64,000 bases of DNA from Zerene cesonia (Eukaryota > Arthropoda > Insecta > Lepidoptera > Pieridae): assembly GCF_012273895.1 (NCBI RefSeq), contig NC_052130.1, positions 1,612,001-1,676,000 of the forward strand, in the 5' to 3' direction. Of the stretch, positions 9,945-20,612 are shown piece after piece. The position numbers were made by a program, and so were the translations under genes. The first letter of the stretch is position 1. Each line of letters starts with the position of its first letter. Below the pieces are notes generated by a model. The model was given only the letters and a program-made list of their open reading frames with translations, was not told where the DNA came from and did not search any database.

Positions 9945-10202
9945 AAGATTATTTAGGGTAAGCAGATTTATTTAATTAGTTACTAATATATACATAAAAC
10001 CTTGTATCTACCGATGTGAAGGAAGTACACAACCTAGATGCAGACATATTTTTTTTTATAATAGACATGTTTTTTTATAAATCGCTATTTAATAAGTATT
10101 TAGAAATAAATAAAACGCAATTCGAAAACGTTTAAATGCTTGGGTTTTTACTGATTCCCAATCATCATATTATCCAACCAACGTTCACATAAGTTAGTTT
10201 TT

Positions 10203-10468
10203 ATTTTATGTCATAGCGGGCAACTGAGCTGGTGGTTCACTTGATGGTAAGCGATTACCACCGCCCATGAACAGAGCAGAGATAGTGCCTCTGCTAATGC
10301 GCTGCCCGCTTTTATGAGGTAAGGGAAAAGGAAAGGATTGATGATGGGAAAAAACTGGCCTCCGGCTCCCCCACTCACAGAACGAAACACAGTGGCATGC
10401 CACTATTTCACGCCGGTTTTCTGTGGGGGTGTGGTCTTTCGTGCCGAAGCGTGCTCGACTACCACAAT
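10203..10468 (-). mobile_element. Element K (non-LTR-type), near-complete
   Basis: From the A-rich 3' tail (reverse TTTTATGTCATAGCGGGCAA) through GGTAAGCGATTACCACC, CCGGCTCCCCCACTCACA and CGCCGGTTTTCTGTGGGGG to CGTGCTCGACTACCACAA. Copies lie at 1, 3257, 23818, 43981, 51630 and 55890. The 65-codon ORF on the minus strand is also open in the 43981 copy with the same ending, but this could follow from shared ancestry. It is probably a 3' end of a LINE or a SINE-like unit. Confidence 0.72.
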
Positions 10469-10532
10469 AAATAAGCTAAGTTTTCGCTTAAGTACGATAG
10501 AAAAAAATGTTAAATTCCCAATATTTTAAAAA

Positions 10533-10668
10533 CTAGCCTCTTATCCCGGCTCTGTCCGCTTTAACTGTAGCTTTTTTTAGTAAATTAATTTTTAAAATCG
10601 ATTCAGTAGATCCAGAGAAGTTCACACACAAATTCACAAATTTTGCCTTTTCATAATATTAGTATAGA
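10533..10668 (-). mobile_element. Short Helitron
   Basis: 3' CTAGCCTCTTATCCCGGCTC and 5' TCATAATATTAGTATAGA. The centre is shortened and diverged from family B. Confidence 0.72.
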
Positions 10669-11152
10669 CTATATAACAAACAAACAAAGAAATAAAATTA
10701 TCTTTTCCCTTTTTTAATGTAAGGCAAATGTAGATAAATCAACAAAGATAAACTAATATTTCTAATCCTTTATGTTTATTAATGTAAACTGGATTAAAAA
10801 AAGATAAATTCGTTTATATTTCTAGATATTTGACAAGTGTCTAATAACATGACTCTAACTCTAAAACTCCTTAGCCTAGACTTAACTGTCAAGACTAAAT
10901 AAGACCACATAGTTTAAAACTAAAACTGGCCATAGAAAATGTATCTACTACAGATTCAAAAATTCAAAATGAAAAAACACAGTCTAATTAAATACTAGAT
11001 AAACATACATACACTACAGAAACACTTCCAAAAATAATGCCACTAGCTTCTATGAATGGACTAATGAACACAAAAATAATTTTTCAAACCAAACCACAAG
11101 TTCCCGAGATTTACACATTCAAACAAACAAACTTTATACTATTAGTATAGCT
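10669..11152. other. Gene-free A+T-rich sequence
   Basis: Ends at 11100-11150 with a Helitron-like tail (TTCAAACAAACAAACTTTAT, then ATTAGTATAG). No gene. Confidence 0.4.
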
Positions 11153-11217
11153 AATGGGAATGAACCTCACACCCTCCTAGTCAATGTCACTAACCCACTG
11201 AGCTAACAGGGTCGTCT
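11153..11217 (-). mobile_element. tRNA-derived SINE head
   Basis: On the minus strand TAGCTCAGTGGG (A box, 11194-11205) is followed 27 bp later by GGTTCATTCCC (B box, 11156-11166), with a 5' GACGACC start. The spacing fits a tRNA-like RNA polymerase III promoter. There is no paired acceptor stem, so I call a SINE or tRNA pseudogene rather than a working tRNA gene. Confidence 0.6.
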
Positions 11218-12600
11218 AAAGAAAAAAACGTTTTATGCTACGCGCTTAGCGTCACTAATCAATACTAATTAATTTATAATATAAAACAGCATTTAGCTTT
11301 CTTTATACTTAACCTCAGTCTACTGATATAAAAACTCCCATCAAATGTCAAAAATGTTAAACCCCGTTTATAAAATGTGTAGTGAAACTTGGTTTAGTTT
11401 CCAATAAAATTATTGGCAGAATATACAAGTCTTATAAAACTATTCTATTTATTGCAAAAGATAAAATTCAGTAATAAAGAATATATTTTATCTTTACCAA
11501 CTTCAAATATTAAACTAAAATATATTCTAACATTTAACAGCCATTAAAACCACTCTTACAATAAACATAAAGGATGATAAACTTATTAAGATAACAGAAG
11601 GTCGAAAAACGCAATTATTTTTGCATTTCCTGATTAATAATTTACTAGCGAACTATTTTATCTATAACGGCACGATATAAAAATGGCCACCGAACGCGAT
11701 AGGACTACCTAAACACGAAAATATCACATGACACACTAATTTTGATCTTAACACAAAGCATATAATGACTATATTGCTATAATGTCAGCGTCCGATAATT
11801 TTTGATGCTATTTGCATCATAGTTACTTGTACAACGCCATCTATATGGATTCCTACAAAATTTTTCACCAAACCTTTTCTTACAAGAACAACGCACACAG
11901 ACGCTCGCGTATCAGCCGACACACACACCCACACCAATGACTACACAATCGAACGCACCCACACTCTGAGAAAAAAACGATAAAAAAGCAGCACACAAAC
12001 ACCACAAAATTTACTTTGCACACTAGTACACCGCTCCGGCGTTCTATTTTTAAAAAATGCAATTTAGTTTGGAAATTTTCGCGGCGAGTCCGCGTTCGAT
12101 TTTTAAAAATGTTAACTCGTCAGAATAAGTCGTTCGAATTAATACAAAGGATAAGTAAGTAGAGCTAAATGCCCAAGGTTCATACAAGCGCGGGCACTCA
12201 CACAGATAATGCACTTCGTGAATGACGTTGCACTCTGCGCATGTGTGCAGTGTAACGCGATCGAACAGTATTGATACAAGTATTATTCGCCCTTAGCGTC
12301 TTCACACGAGACTGTGTCTTATTTATTATGAATTTCACTTTGCGTGACAGTTATTTATTGCAAAATACTTTATGTGATATCCTTATCTGAGCATTTATAA
12401 TGTCGCAAGTACTGATTTATATTGTGTTTTATTTTATAAAACTATTTAGTGTATATGTAATAACTAATAAGGTTGCTTTCAAGTAAAGACCTCTACTAAA
12501 TTATAGGTGTTTTGTAAAGAGATTGTGTGCCTATGTGAATAACATGTGAACCTGATTTGATACTTTTTCTATGAATTCGTGAACACTTTAAATAACGTGC
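11218..12600. other. Start of a transposon-poor block
   Basis: No Helitron, SINE or LINE piece is recognisable. It contains a CA/CG-rich stretch at 11885-11960 and a Pho-like AAAATGGC at 11680-11687. Another G+C-richer patch runs 12065-12300 and includes CTCTGCGCATGTGTG. The 60-codon ORF (11880-12062) is not convincing. Confidence 0.45.
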
Positions 12601-13214
12601 ATTAAAAAAGTAAATAATTTCCTCATTTTAACGCGAGTAAACGCGGGCGTCGCGCGAATTGGCCGTATATTTTCAAGTGCATTCAAGTATCAAGACTGGC
12701 TGCTCCACTACACTCGGTCGCAGTAAATACAAGGTAATGGCTAAGTACGCACGCGGTCTAGTACAGTGTGCGCCGCTGGTGCAGTCCCGTCTATGCACAA
12801 TCGCCAGAGAGTCGCATTTCCGCTCCCAACAACAAACACGCGACAACCGCTAAAAACCTCCAAAACAAAACTAAATTAAAAACAAATTAAAAAAAAAATA
12901 ACAAAAATATTTTTCTGCAAAAAAAATTTTTACCCATATCAAACGTGCGACATATTTTGGGATTTCCAGTGATTTTACGTGCGAAATGTACACATATCAT
13001 ATCGAAACATAGGACCCGAAACTATTTTAGAAAAGTTATATTTTTGTGAGAATATGTGCGTTAAGTGACAGTGCGAACGGTTGTGTTGATGAGGTGACGG
13101 GGATTTGAAATTGGAACTTTTTTGTTTTTTTTTTCGCTTTTCGTTTTTTTTTTACAAAAATTACCACCGAAGTGTCAAACTGGACCGAGGAGGAACAGGC
13201 CACCTCTGACGCAT
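12600..13214 (+). promoter_or_regulatory. Candidate promoter and noncoding first exon
   Basis: Begins with a CpG-rich patch (ACGCGGGCGTCGCGCGAATT, 12641-12660) and continues through CTCGGTCGCAGTAAATACAA. It runs on as A-rich, UTR-like sequence (CAACAACAAACACGCG, 12829 on) and reaches a donor-like CATGTGAGTAG at 13213-13222. Another donor-like AAGGTAATG lies at 12731. The 64-codon ORF (12659-12853) has no domain. Strand is inferred from the donor match only. The alternative is a cis-regulatory island with no transcript. Confidence 0.28.
13104..13117 (+). promoter_or_regulatory. Exact copy of motif TTTGAAWWTGGAAY
   Basis: TTTGAAATTGGAAC inside the candidate first exon, followed by two poly-T runs. 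Function unknown. A one-mismatch copy (TTTAAATTTGGAAC) lies 0.8 kb downstream at 13909-13922. Confidence 0.4.
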
Positions 13215-16200
13215 GTGAGTAGAAAATAAATTTCATCGATATACGGCTTACCCTCGAAATTGTGCCCTTAATCTTGTGTTCATATGTTGGTGTGCGTATG
13301 TTTAACGCGCGTGTAGTGTGCGTAGGGTTCACGCATATTTTTTGCGTTTTTCTCACTAGCCTCCACCATTTCGCCCCACCTTATATTATCTGTCCCACTC
13401 TTTTTCTATAACGAGGTTACGGTGTGTGCGTGGAACGCGCGTGTGTGCGTTAATAAATTGCAACCTATATTTTGTTCGAAGGCCAATGGCGATAGAAATA
13501 TTCAATAACGTATTAGAATTACAATTTTAAATTTCGAACATTTAAAATAAAATCGAATGCAGTGGGACCTTCGATTAACATAACTTTTTACGAGGAACTA
13601 AGCGCATTCAAATTTGACTATGGAATTAGAATTATATTTGAATTTTATTTGTGTTTATGACACGGAAAGGCACAGAATGGATTTTTTTTACCACTTTTAC
13701 ATTAGTTATTCGTTATATTAATTACGTTTTTGGGCAGTTTTTGTCGATGTCGCGACATTTTTGTACAGTCGTAGGCTAAAACTTACCGACGGAACTTTTT
13801 TACGCAACGAATTTCTTCTTCCACATATTTTAACACCATTCGTTTATTTATTCATAAACTTTTTTACACGAAGGACGATGTCATTTGCGATGTAAACATG
13901 ATAAATTTTTTAAATTTGGAACCGTTTATGTGTTTTTGTTTTTATAAATATATATAATGAATTTTAAGAATTTTCCAGTGTAAGTATGAAGAATATAAAT
14001 GTGAACCTCTGTAACATATAAACCTATAAAGTACAGTTTAAACGGTTCTTAAAATAAATATCTTATCACTTCACCAAAAATGTCACAGGAAATTAATAAC
14101 CTAATTAAATTTGGGTTTGTCGTTTGATATATCGTGGTAATTAATTTAAAAGGTTAATTGTTCGAGAAAATTTTAGAAACTTTAATGCACATGTAATATA
14201 TAATTCAAATGGATGTTTACAGAAAATCCTAGAAATATATATGTTTCAGGAGAATGCAGTGAATTCTTTACTAAACCATTAAACTATAAATTGAATGTAA
14301 TGACTGCTTTATATAAAATAATATGTTTTATTTTCATATATAGAAGTTATTTTGACGTCAAAACATCAACCGTCATTGCAAAATTATATGACAATTAACA
14401 ACAAATTTTGATAAATGACATCATGTAATATCATATTATCCTCATAATGCAAGTCAATAAATTTATTTCGGGGATTAGTGCCTAATTTGACCCAAAAACA
14501 ATTATTTACAGCGGAATGATTAATAACATAACATTTACAATATTCTAGGAAATTTCCATGGATTCAAATGATTGGTTATAAAATCACACAGGAAAGCAAT
14601 GCAATTAGCTTGTTGCATTAAGCATTTTACTACTATTCTATGATAATAAATATTATATATATAATTTAAAAGAAAATTTATTCAGCCACACAATCTTTAA
14701 TATCTAAAAATCGAAAGCTTCAAACACTATCAGTATGCAACTTTATAAATCTATTATTTGTTTATATTTATATCCAATTAATATTGAAATTGTGTATAAA
14801 GCTATGGAAACCATTAGCAACAACGAATTGATAAAAATTAAAATATAACGCGCCAAATTTTAAATTTCGAAATTGAAAAAATGTGCCATTAGGTTGCTAT
14901 ATAGAATATTTCAAAATTGAACTATGGAATAGAATTTTTCAAATAAATACCATTGGGCATTGTAAAAAAAAAACGCCGCGCCAAATTACAAAATTGGAAC
15001 GCCAGTGTATCATATAATCTGTATTAAGAAAGCAAAACGCGAAATTGCTTCTAAATTGACATAGCAAAAGGGTGGTTATACTGGTATATGGTATTAAGTT
15101 CAAGTTTGCGCGTGATTGCACCAGCTAGGCAGTCCTTGCGCGCGCGGCCAAGGCGACTGTCAATGTCTAGGCGACTATCTGTCAGCGGCCATGTTGGATT
15201 TACGTTCTAACTGGGATGTTGAGGTTATTTTTAGTTGTTTGCGTTAATTGTTAGGTTTTATGCGTTTATGTTGAGTTCAATTTATTACCTGATTATTAAG
15301 TATGTGTGATGTATACTAAAAATTGACTTTTCTTTGAGATTCTTTGAATGAAAATGTATTTAGAAGAAAAAACAAAATTTACAACTTCTTTTTAAAAAAC
15401 AAATATTTAAAGTTAGCCAACGTTTTAATAAGCTATGGATATAAAATATATCTACTTACATTAAGTAATATTATACTCGTAGAAACCAGTTATAACTTAA
15501 TACAGGTTGTCGATACGAATCTAAGCAAATCATTATAACCAGTGCAGTATCTTAATGTACAACTTAAACTTGGCGATGTTATAAAACATGTTTTACACGC
15601 GGCGTCACGTACTTACTATAATATAAACCGTCTATGTATTTTTTATTTGAATTTGAACTTATTACTCATAATATAGTGAAAGAAAAAGGTTTCAAATATT
15701 TTTGGAAATTATATTAAACGGATTTTAAACGAGATTTATATGTTCCAAAAACTAAATCTTAAACAAAAATGGCTTTTAAATATAATGAAAAAAAGACGTT
15801 TTTTATACCATGTATCATTATATTATTAAAATTTTTAAAAACATTTTCTATGTTCTATGTAATATGACTTTAAGAGCATAATTTTAAAACCTATACATAA
15901 TTAAAATACTTTAATTTTTTATTATCTGTAATAAAAAGCAGTACAAAGGATAACCGTGATAGGTTTTATTGTTTCGAATCGAAAGTTTAAGATACAAAAC
16001 AACACAAACCGGTCTGTCTATTGACACAAACTTACTAGAGCCTAGCTTAACGTGTAGCGTAAGAGCCAGTTCACTATATTTATTTGTCATACAGTACATG
16101 AGACTACAGTATTACAAAAAAATAGAATGAAACAGTTTTATCAACACAGTTGTAGTGAATAAGACAGTTATTTTGTTATAATAGAAGAAGCAAATTAACG

Positions 16201-16640
16201 TAATAAATCAATCGCAAATACATCCTAATATAACATTATTAAAGACATATATAAGAACTATTTTGATTTTTTGTTATACTTTAATTTTATGAATAAATTT
16301 AATACGACAAATACTGACTGCACACATAAGTTCAATCATCCCCTACAAACACATAAATATATGGACTAAAAGATTTCAAGTACTTATAATATTGTATAGA
16401 CTATGTAATCTGAATAGAGACTATTTTATTTATGAATAAATTCCTTATCAGCAGCTCTTACACTATCGTTCGGTCAATGTGAGGGCCGCCATTTTGTTAT
16501 ATTCAGGTTTACAGATATCGGATCAATCGTAACACCTGTTCAATAACTGTTGCTTACTAAGTTCTAGATGCGACTTAATTTAGAGATAGCCTGGGAAGTT
16601 AGGTTTTATTTTAAGGCTTTTATGATGTTTGATTGTTTTC
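13215..16640. other. Transposon-poor sequence with TG/CG tracts
   Basis: There are alternating TG/CG stretches at 13287-13335 and 13421-13450. A G+C-rich patch at 15120-15190 carries GCGCGCGCGGCCAAGGCG. GGCCGCCATTTTG (Pho/YY1-like) lies at 16485-16497. A 106-codon minus ORF (13036-13356) starts in poly-lysine from poly-T and is rejected. A weak MITE-arm relic lies at 15712-15742. No gene is identified. Confidence 0.45.
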
Positions 16641-16644
16641 TTAA

Positions 16645-16794
16645 TAGATCTATGTCTGACTGTTTCTTCAGCACGGCTACACAACTGAATCGATTTGAAT
16701 GAAATTTAGTGCAGTGATAGTTTGTGAGGTTAGGATGGATAGGAAATATTTTATGCCAGAAATCTCAGATAGAGCCACGGGCGGTAAGCTAAAA
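16645..16794 (+). mobile_element. Degraded Helitron
   Basis: Internal phrases (GAAATTTAGTGCAGTGATAG, AGCCACGGGCGGTAAGCTA) follow the order of the copy at 54080-54326, but the terminal CTAG is eroded. Confidence 0.5.
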
Positions 16795-17314
16795 TTTCTA
16801 ATCAATTTTTCAAATAACGTATGTATGTACATGTTATAATATCATACATTAAATAATGAATATAACCCCAAAGAAATTATATCAAAAGAATTCATATGTC
16901 AAAATTGTTCAAGACCTGTTATAATTTGTCTCTTCATAAGTAATGTTTATTAAAAACATATGCCGCATCAAGTTTAAAAATTACACTAAAACTGGTTCAG
17001 TAGTATTGTTGCTGTAGCATTTAATTTACATAATTATTTTGTTTTGACACGTTGATCACTTTTATTGCGACTGTATTATATTTATCTTTGTAACTATATA
17101 GAATAATAAATAAATATACATCTTTGATAAATGTAAGAAAAAAAACAGTACCAACAACACCCGACTTTGGGACAAAAATTCTTTTAAAAAAATGGCAACA
17201 TAAAAACATGCAACCACTAACTGAGCATAAAAAATAAAATAAAATTCGAACACCAAAACATTCAAATATACAATAATTTTTAATCTTTATTCATAATTAC
17301 TCACTTCCAGACAA
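16795..17314. other. Gene-free A+T-rich sequence
   Basis: Two overlapping hydrophobic minus-strand ORFs (17021-17209, 17062-17265) reflect the A+T bias only. No element is recognised. Confidence 0.4.
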
Positions 17315-17440
17315 ATAAAGGAGCGCGCCAAAAATTTAGGTCAGTCAATTTCGGCGGGAGACGCGGCGGCGAAAGTTGTTTTTTTTTTTATTCTTTTTTT
17401 TATTCATTACTTTCGTCTGGAGGCCGCGGTCAATGTATTG
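17315..17440. promoter_or_regulatory. Promoter-like island with paired E2F-type sites
   Basis: GCGCGCCAAAA (17323-17333, E2F-type on the minus strand) and TTTCGGCGGGA (17349-17359, E2F-type on the plus strand) flank TCAGTC (17341-17346), an insect initiator-like string. CGCGGCGGCGAAAG and a poly-T run follow. The combination fits a TATA-less promoter. No adjacent ORF confirms it. Confidence 0.3.
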
Positions 17441-19541
17441 TCAGTTAGTCTGTATACTTAATGTGTTCGATTTTTAAAGTTTTATTTTTCCTTGTACAAG
17501 ATTGATTGGAAAAAATTGTTTCACTGAAAGTGTTAATACTGCAATGTCTTCATATTTTTACTATTTTACAATAATAATATCGTCTCGTAGTGATTTAAAT
17601 GTCAAGCTAGTATTAGCTACCTAAATAGACTAAATGATCGTTTTTCATTACCTGAGATATTAAACCTTTGACCCTTGTTTCAACAAAAGTTATAAAGAAA
17701 ACTAAATTTTTATAGTTCTAGAATTAAAGATATGAATCTTATTTTACCATACATTTAATATATACAAAAATCCACCATATTTAAAAAAAAATATCCAGTC
17801 CCACGAAGCACCATGCTGAACGCATCCTAATGGGATGCTGGCAGGCAGATGTTATGAGTACAAGGCCCTTTTGCTTTTCATATATAATTTTCGGTTATGA
17901 CGTCATAATGTATGTATTGTACCCAGTTTAGTGTATATTGGTTTCACTTGGCATTAAATTTAAATGAGTTTATCGACAAGATGTTTGTAAAATTTAAATA
18001 ATATAGTTTTGAAGTGAAAGTTAATAAGAAGAGTTATTTAATGGCAATATGCTATGGGGATAGTAAGATGTAGTGATTTAGGCGAAAAATTAACAAAACA
18101 AGACAACTTTATATACTGAAGTTAAAAACGATAACTTCTGTATATTTTTGTAGTTTCTTTTTCTAAAAACAAAATATCTTACCCACTATATTATTGGCCA
18201 TATTGAACCTACCTCTTAATCATAACTATTATTAGTCTGAACCACTGTGCCATAAGGAAGTAAATATCAATCAACTCATTGCTTAATAATTTAAAACTGT
18301 TTATATCATTAATAAAAACAACAGTGAGACTGCTCGGAGAAAATTTGTTTGTCACACGAATTTTCAAACAACTCTGACTAAGTATTTGTTATTCTTATTT
18401 AATTATTGTTTACTATATTGTTCATAGATATGTAATTTGATATGACTTCAAGACTGATTTATGGTTATAGTAAGACACAATAAAAAATGGATTCAAAAAA
18501 CTCTTTGCAGTTTGTTACTTGTGACAATGTTGAATGAATTTAAAAATAAGATGAGTCATTCCTTCAACCTTCTCAACTTTATCTTTAAGTATTTATGTTA
18601 AGATTTTGATTCGGAATAAATAATTAATGATCTGTATCAAAAAGTTATGAAATAACATGTTTTTAAATCTGCTCGATTCGTTGTTTCGACGACCTAATAT
18701 TTATGAGTGACGATGCATACATACAATTTTGCAATAGTTCACACGTCCACCGACCATCGAGATTCAATCTTTTGTATCCAGTACAAATCGGATTATAATT
18801 TCTAGTAGCAAAACTAAAATGGCGTGGATCAGGTTTTATTTGCCGGGCAAAATAAATTCCGCCAAGTAAAAAGTGACGCAACTCATCCGTCTAGAGGTTA
18901 AAACGAGAAATAAGACGTGACAAAAACGCGCGTTCCCGCTCTCCTAAGGCCGGCCATTTGTTGCCACCATTTTGTTTTGTCTATTCCCCGTTTTTATTTT
19001 TTAATTTCCTTTTGATAGAGTGGCTGTGGTTTTGTTCACTTGAATATTAATGAAACCTTTTTTAGCGTTTGCAATTGTGCGCTATAAATTGCTGTTTTAA
19101 TCGTAACTCATCTGACGTAAACGTGAACCCGTTTAATACAATAGTAAGAATTTATGTTTATTTGTATCTACTACATTTTTAAGCCTTAGTATATTATTTC
19201 ATTCGGTTAGCCAATAACACTACATCAAGTCAAGCGACTATATTCTGTCCGTACATCCTGTCATTATATTCTAAGCTCCGCGAAGGCCATTGGTCGAAAA
19301 AATTAAAAAAAAAAACAACAAAAAATTCGTGGGAACAGTGGGGCTGTACATAAGAGGCTTAGTTTTTATCTAAACACGGCCAAAGCTACCGAACGCGTGG
19401 AATCCAGTTACCAACCTGTTTGAGACGTCAGATGCGAAAGTTATGCTTTATATATTAGCTAGGGGTGGCACTTGTGAAGTTTTTGAGGGGGGGGTTTTGG
19501 TAATAAAAATTATGTTGTTGGTTGTGCCAGATGAGTCTTAC
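17441..19541. other. Gene-free, transposon-poor sequence
   Basis: A+T-rich with G+C-richer islands at 18900-18990 (GCGCGTTCCCGCTCTCC, GGCCGGCCATTTG) and 19260-19440. The 72-codon ORF (18663-18881) is unsupported. No gene is visible. Confidence 0.45.
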
Positions 19542-19708
19542 GCATTTAGTAAAGCAAAAAAAGAATTCAAGATCATATGAGCTTCGGTTTCATGAATATT
19601 ATTTTCTTTGATTTGTAGGCAGTAAGAAAAGTTGCCAGTCGAAATATTTCAAATTAATCTAAAGCATACCAACATATGCCATCCCTGCGTTACATCTACG
19701 CAATTGTG
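19542..19708. repeat. Left copy of a duplication flanking the gap
   Basis: A 167-bp segment is repeated at 19719-19885 in the same orientation with only a few differences (for example CATGAATATT versus CTTGAATATT). The copies abut the N run on both sides, which points to assembly of two alleles in series. Confidence 0.9.
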
Positions 19709-19718
19709 NNNNNNNNNN
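19709..19718. other. Assembly gap (10 N)
   Basis: Ten N bases between two nearly identical 167-bp copies. Ten is likely an arbitrary length. Confidence 0.97.
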
Positions 19719-19885
19719 GCATTTAGTAAAGCAAAAAAAGAATTCAAGATCATATGAGCTTCGGTTTCTTGAATATTATTTTCTTTGATTTGTAGGCAGA
19801 AAGAAAAGTTGCCAGTCGAAATATTTCAAATTAATCTAAAGCATACCAATATATGCCATCCCTGCGTTACATCTACGCAATTGTG
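19719..19885. repeat. Right copy of a duplication flanking the gap
   Basis: Second copy of 19542-19708, starting at GCATTTAGTAAAGC and ending at CTACGCAATTGTG, exactly the same length as the left copy. Confidence 0.9.
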
Positions 19886-20401
19886 TACATTTAGTTTGTA
19901 TGCGGGCAAAAAACGAAATAAATGTCCGGTGAACGACCCCACGCTGCCTCGCTTGAGGTAGGGCAGGTTTCGCGGGCTGTCAAACGGCTTTGAGGCGTTC
20001 TCCTTTTGAATTGCTGTCATTTTTTTGCGATTACCATAGATAATGTAGACGCGATTGCTTAGATAAGAAATTGGCTTGATGACTTGTGTTTTGAGTGGAT
20101 TATGCCAAGATGGAGTTAGGTTTTGTCGGGGCTCAATGTTCACGTATCCATTTAAGTGTCCATAGCTAATAAAATATATACTATAATTCTTCCAATAGAT
20201 TGAATAATCAAAGATTATGATTATCAGTTTAAATGTATTCTTGTTGTGCGACTGTAACCATGTTTGTTTTTCGATAAAACTCTTGTAAAAAGTATATCCT
20301 TTAAAAAAGATTATAATGCGTCACAGATCATTGAACGCGTTCTCTGAGATGGACTTAATATCTACTTAAACTGATGGTATGTTTTTCAGTTTAGACTATA
20401 T
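19886..20401. other. G+C-richer patch then A+T-rich sequence
   Basis: 19905-20150 is G+C-richer, with a small hairpin TGCCTCGCTTGAGGTAGGGCA. A 105-codon minus-strand ORF (19826-20143) crosses the patch and part of the gap duplication. It has no recognisable domain or signal, so I do not call it a gene. Confidence 0.4.
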
Positions 20402-20575
20402 ACTTACTTTTGCCCGCGGCTTCGCGCGTGCTAAATTTCAGAGTAGTTTAATAGATGTTATTATACATATACACTTTCCTCTTAAATCACTCTATCTATA
20501 AAAAAAACCATCAAAATCCGTTGCGTATTTTTAAAGCAGCATAGTATTTAGCATACATAGGGACAAGGAGGGAGA
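20402..20575 (-). mobile_element. Helitron, family F
   Basis: 3' region TTTTGCCCGCGGCTTCGC, body TTTAATAGATGTTATTATAC and ATCAAAATCCGTTGCGTA, then ATACATAGGGACA. Relatives lie at 24650-24814 and 39192-39384. The terminal CTAG is mutated. Confidence 0.7.
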
Positions 20576-20612
20576 AAAATGTACTACGGATGAAGCCGGG
20601 GCAGATCGCTAG
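20576..20612 (+). mobile_element. Helitron 3'-end fragment
   Basis: ACGGATGAAGCCGGGGCAG to CTAG at 20609-20612. It has the same hairpin type as the fragment ending at 2510 and is fused to the preceding family F copy. Confidence 0.65.

Noticed and set aside
13036..13356. 106-codon minus-strand ORF as a gene
   Set aside because: Its lysine-rich part comes from poly-T runs and the rest has no domain. The region is better read as UTR-like or regulatory.
19951..19965. let-7-like seed TGAGGTAG
   Set aside because: Only the seed matches. The following bases do not fit let-7 and no miRNA-like precursor is evident.
19826..20143. 105-codon minus-strand ORF as a gene
   Set aside because: It runs into the gap-flanking duplication and shows no recognisable domain, signal or coding-like composition.
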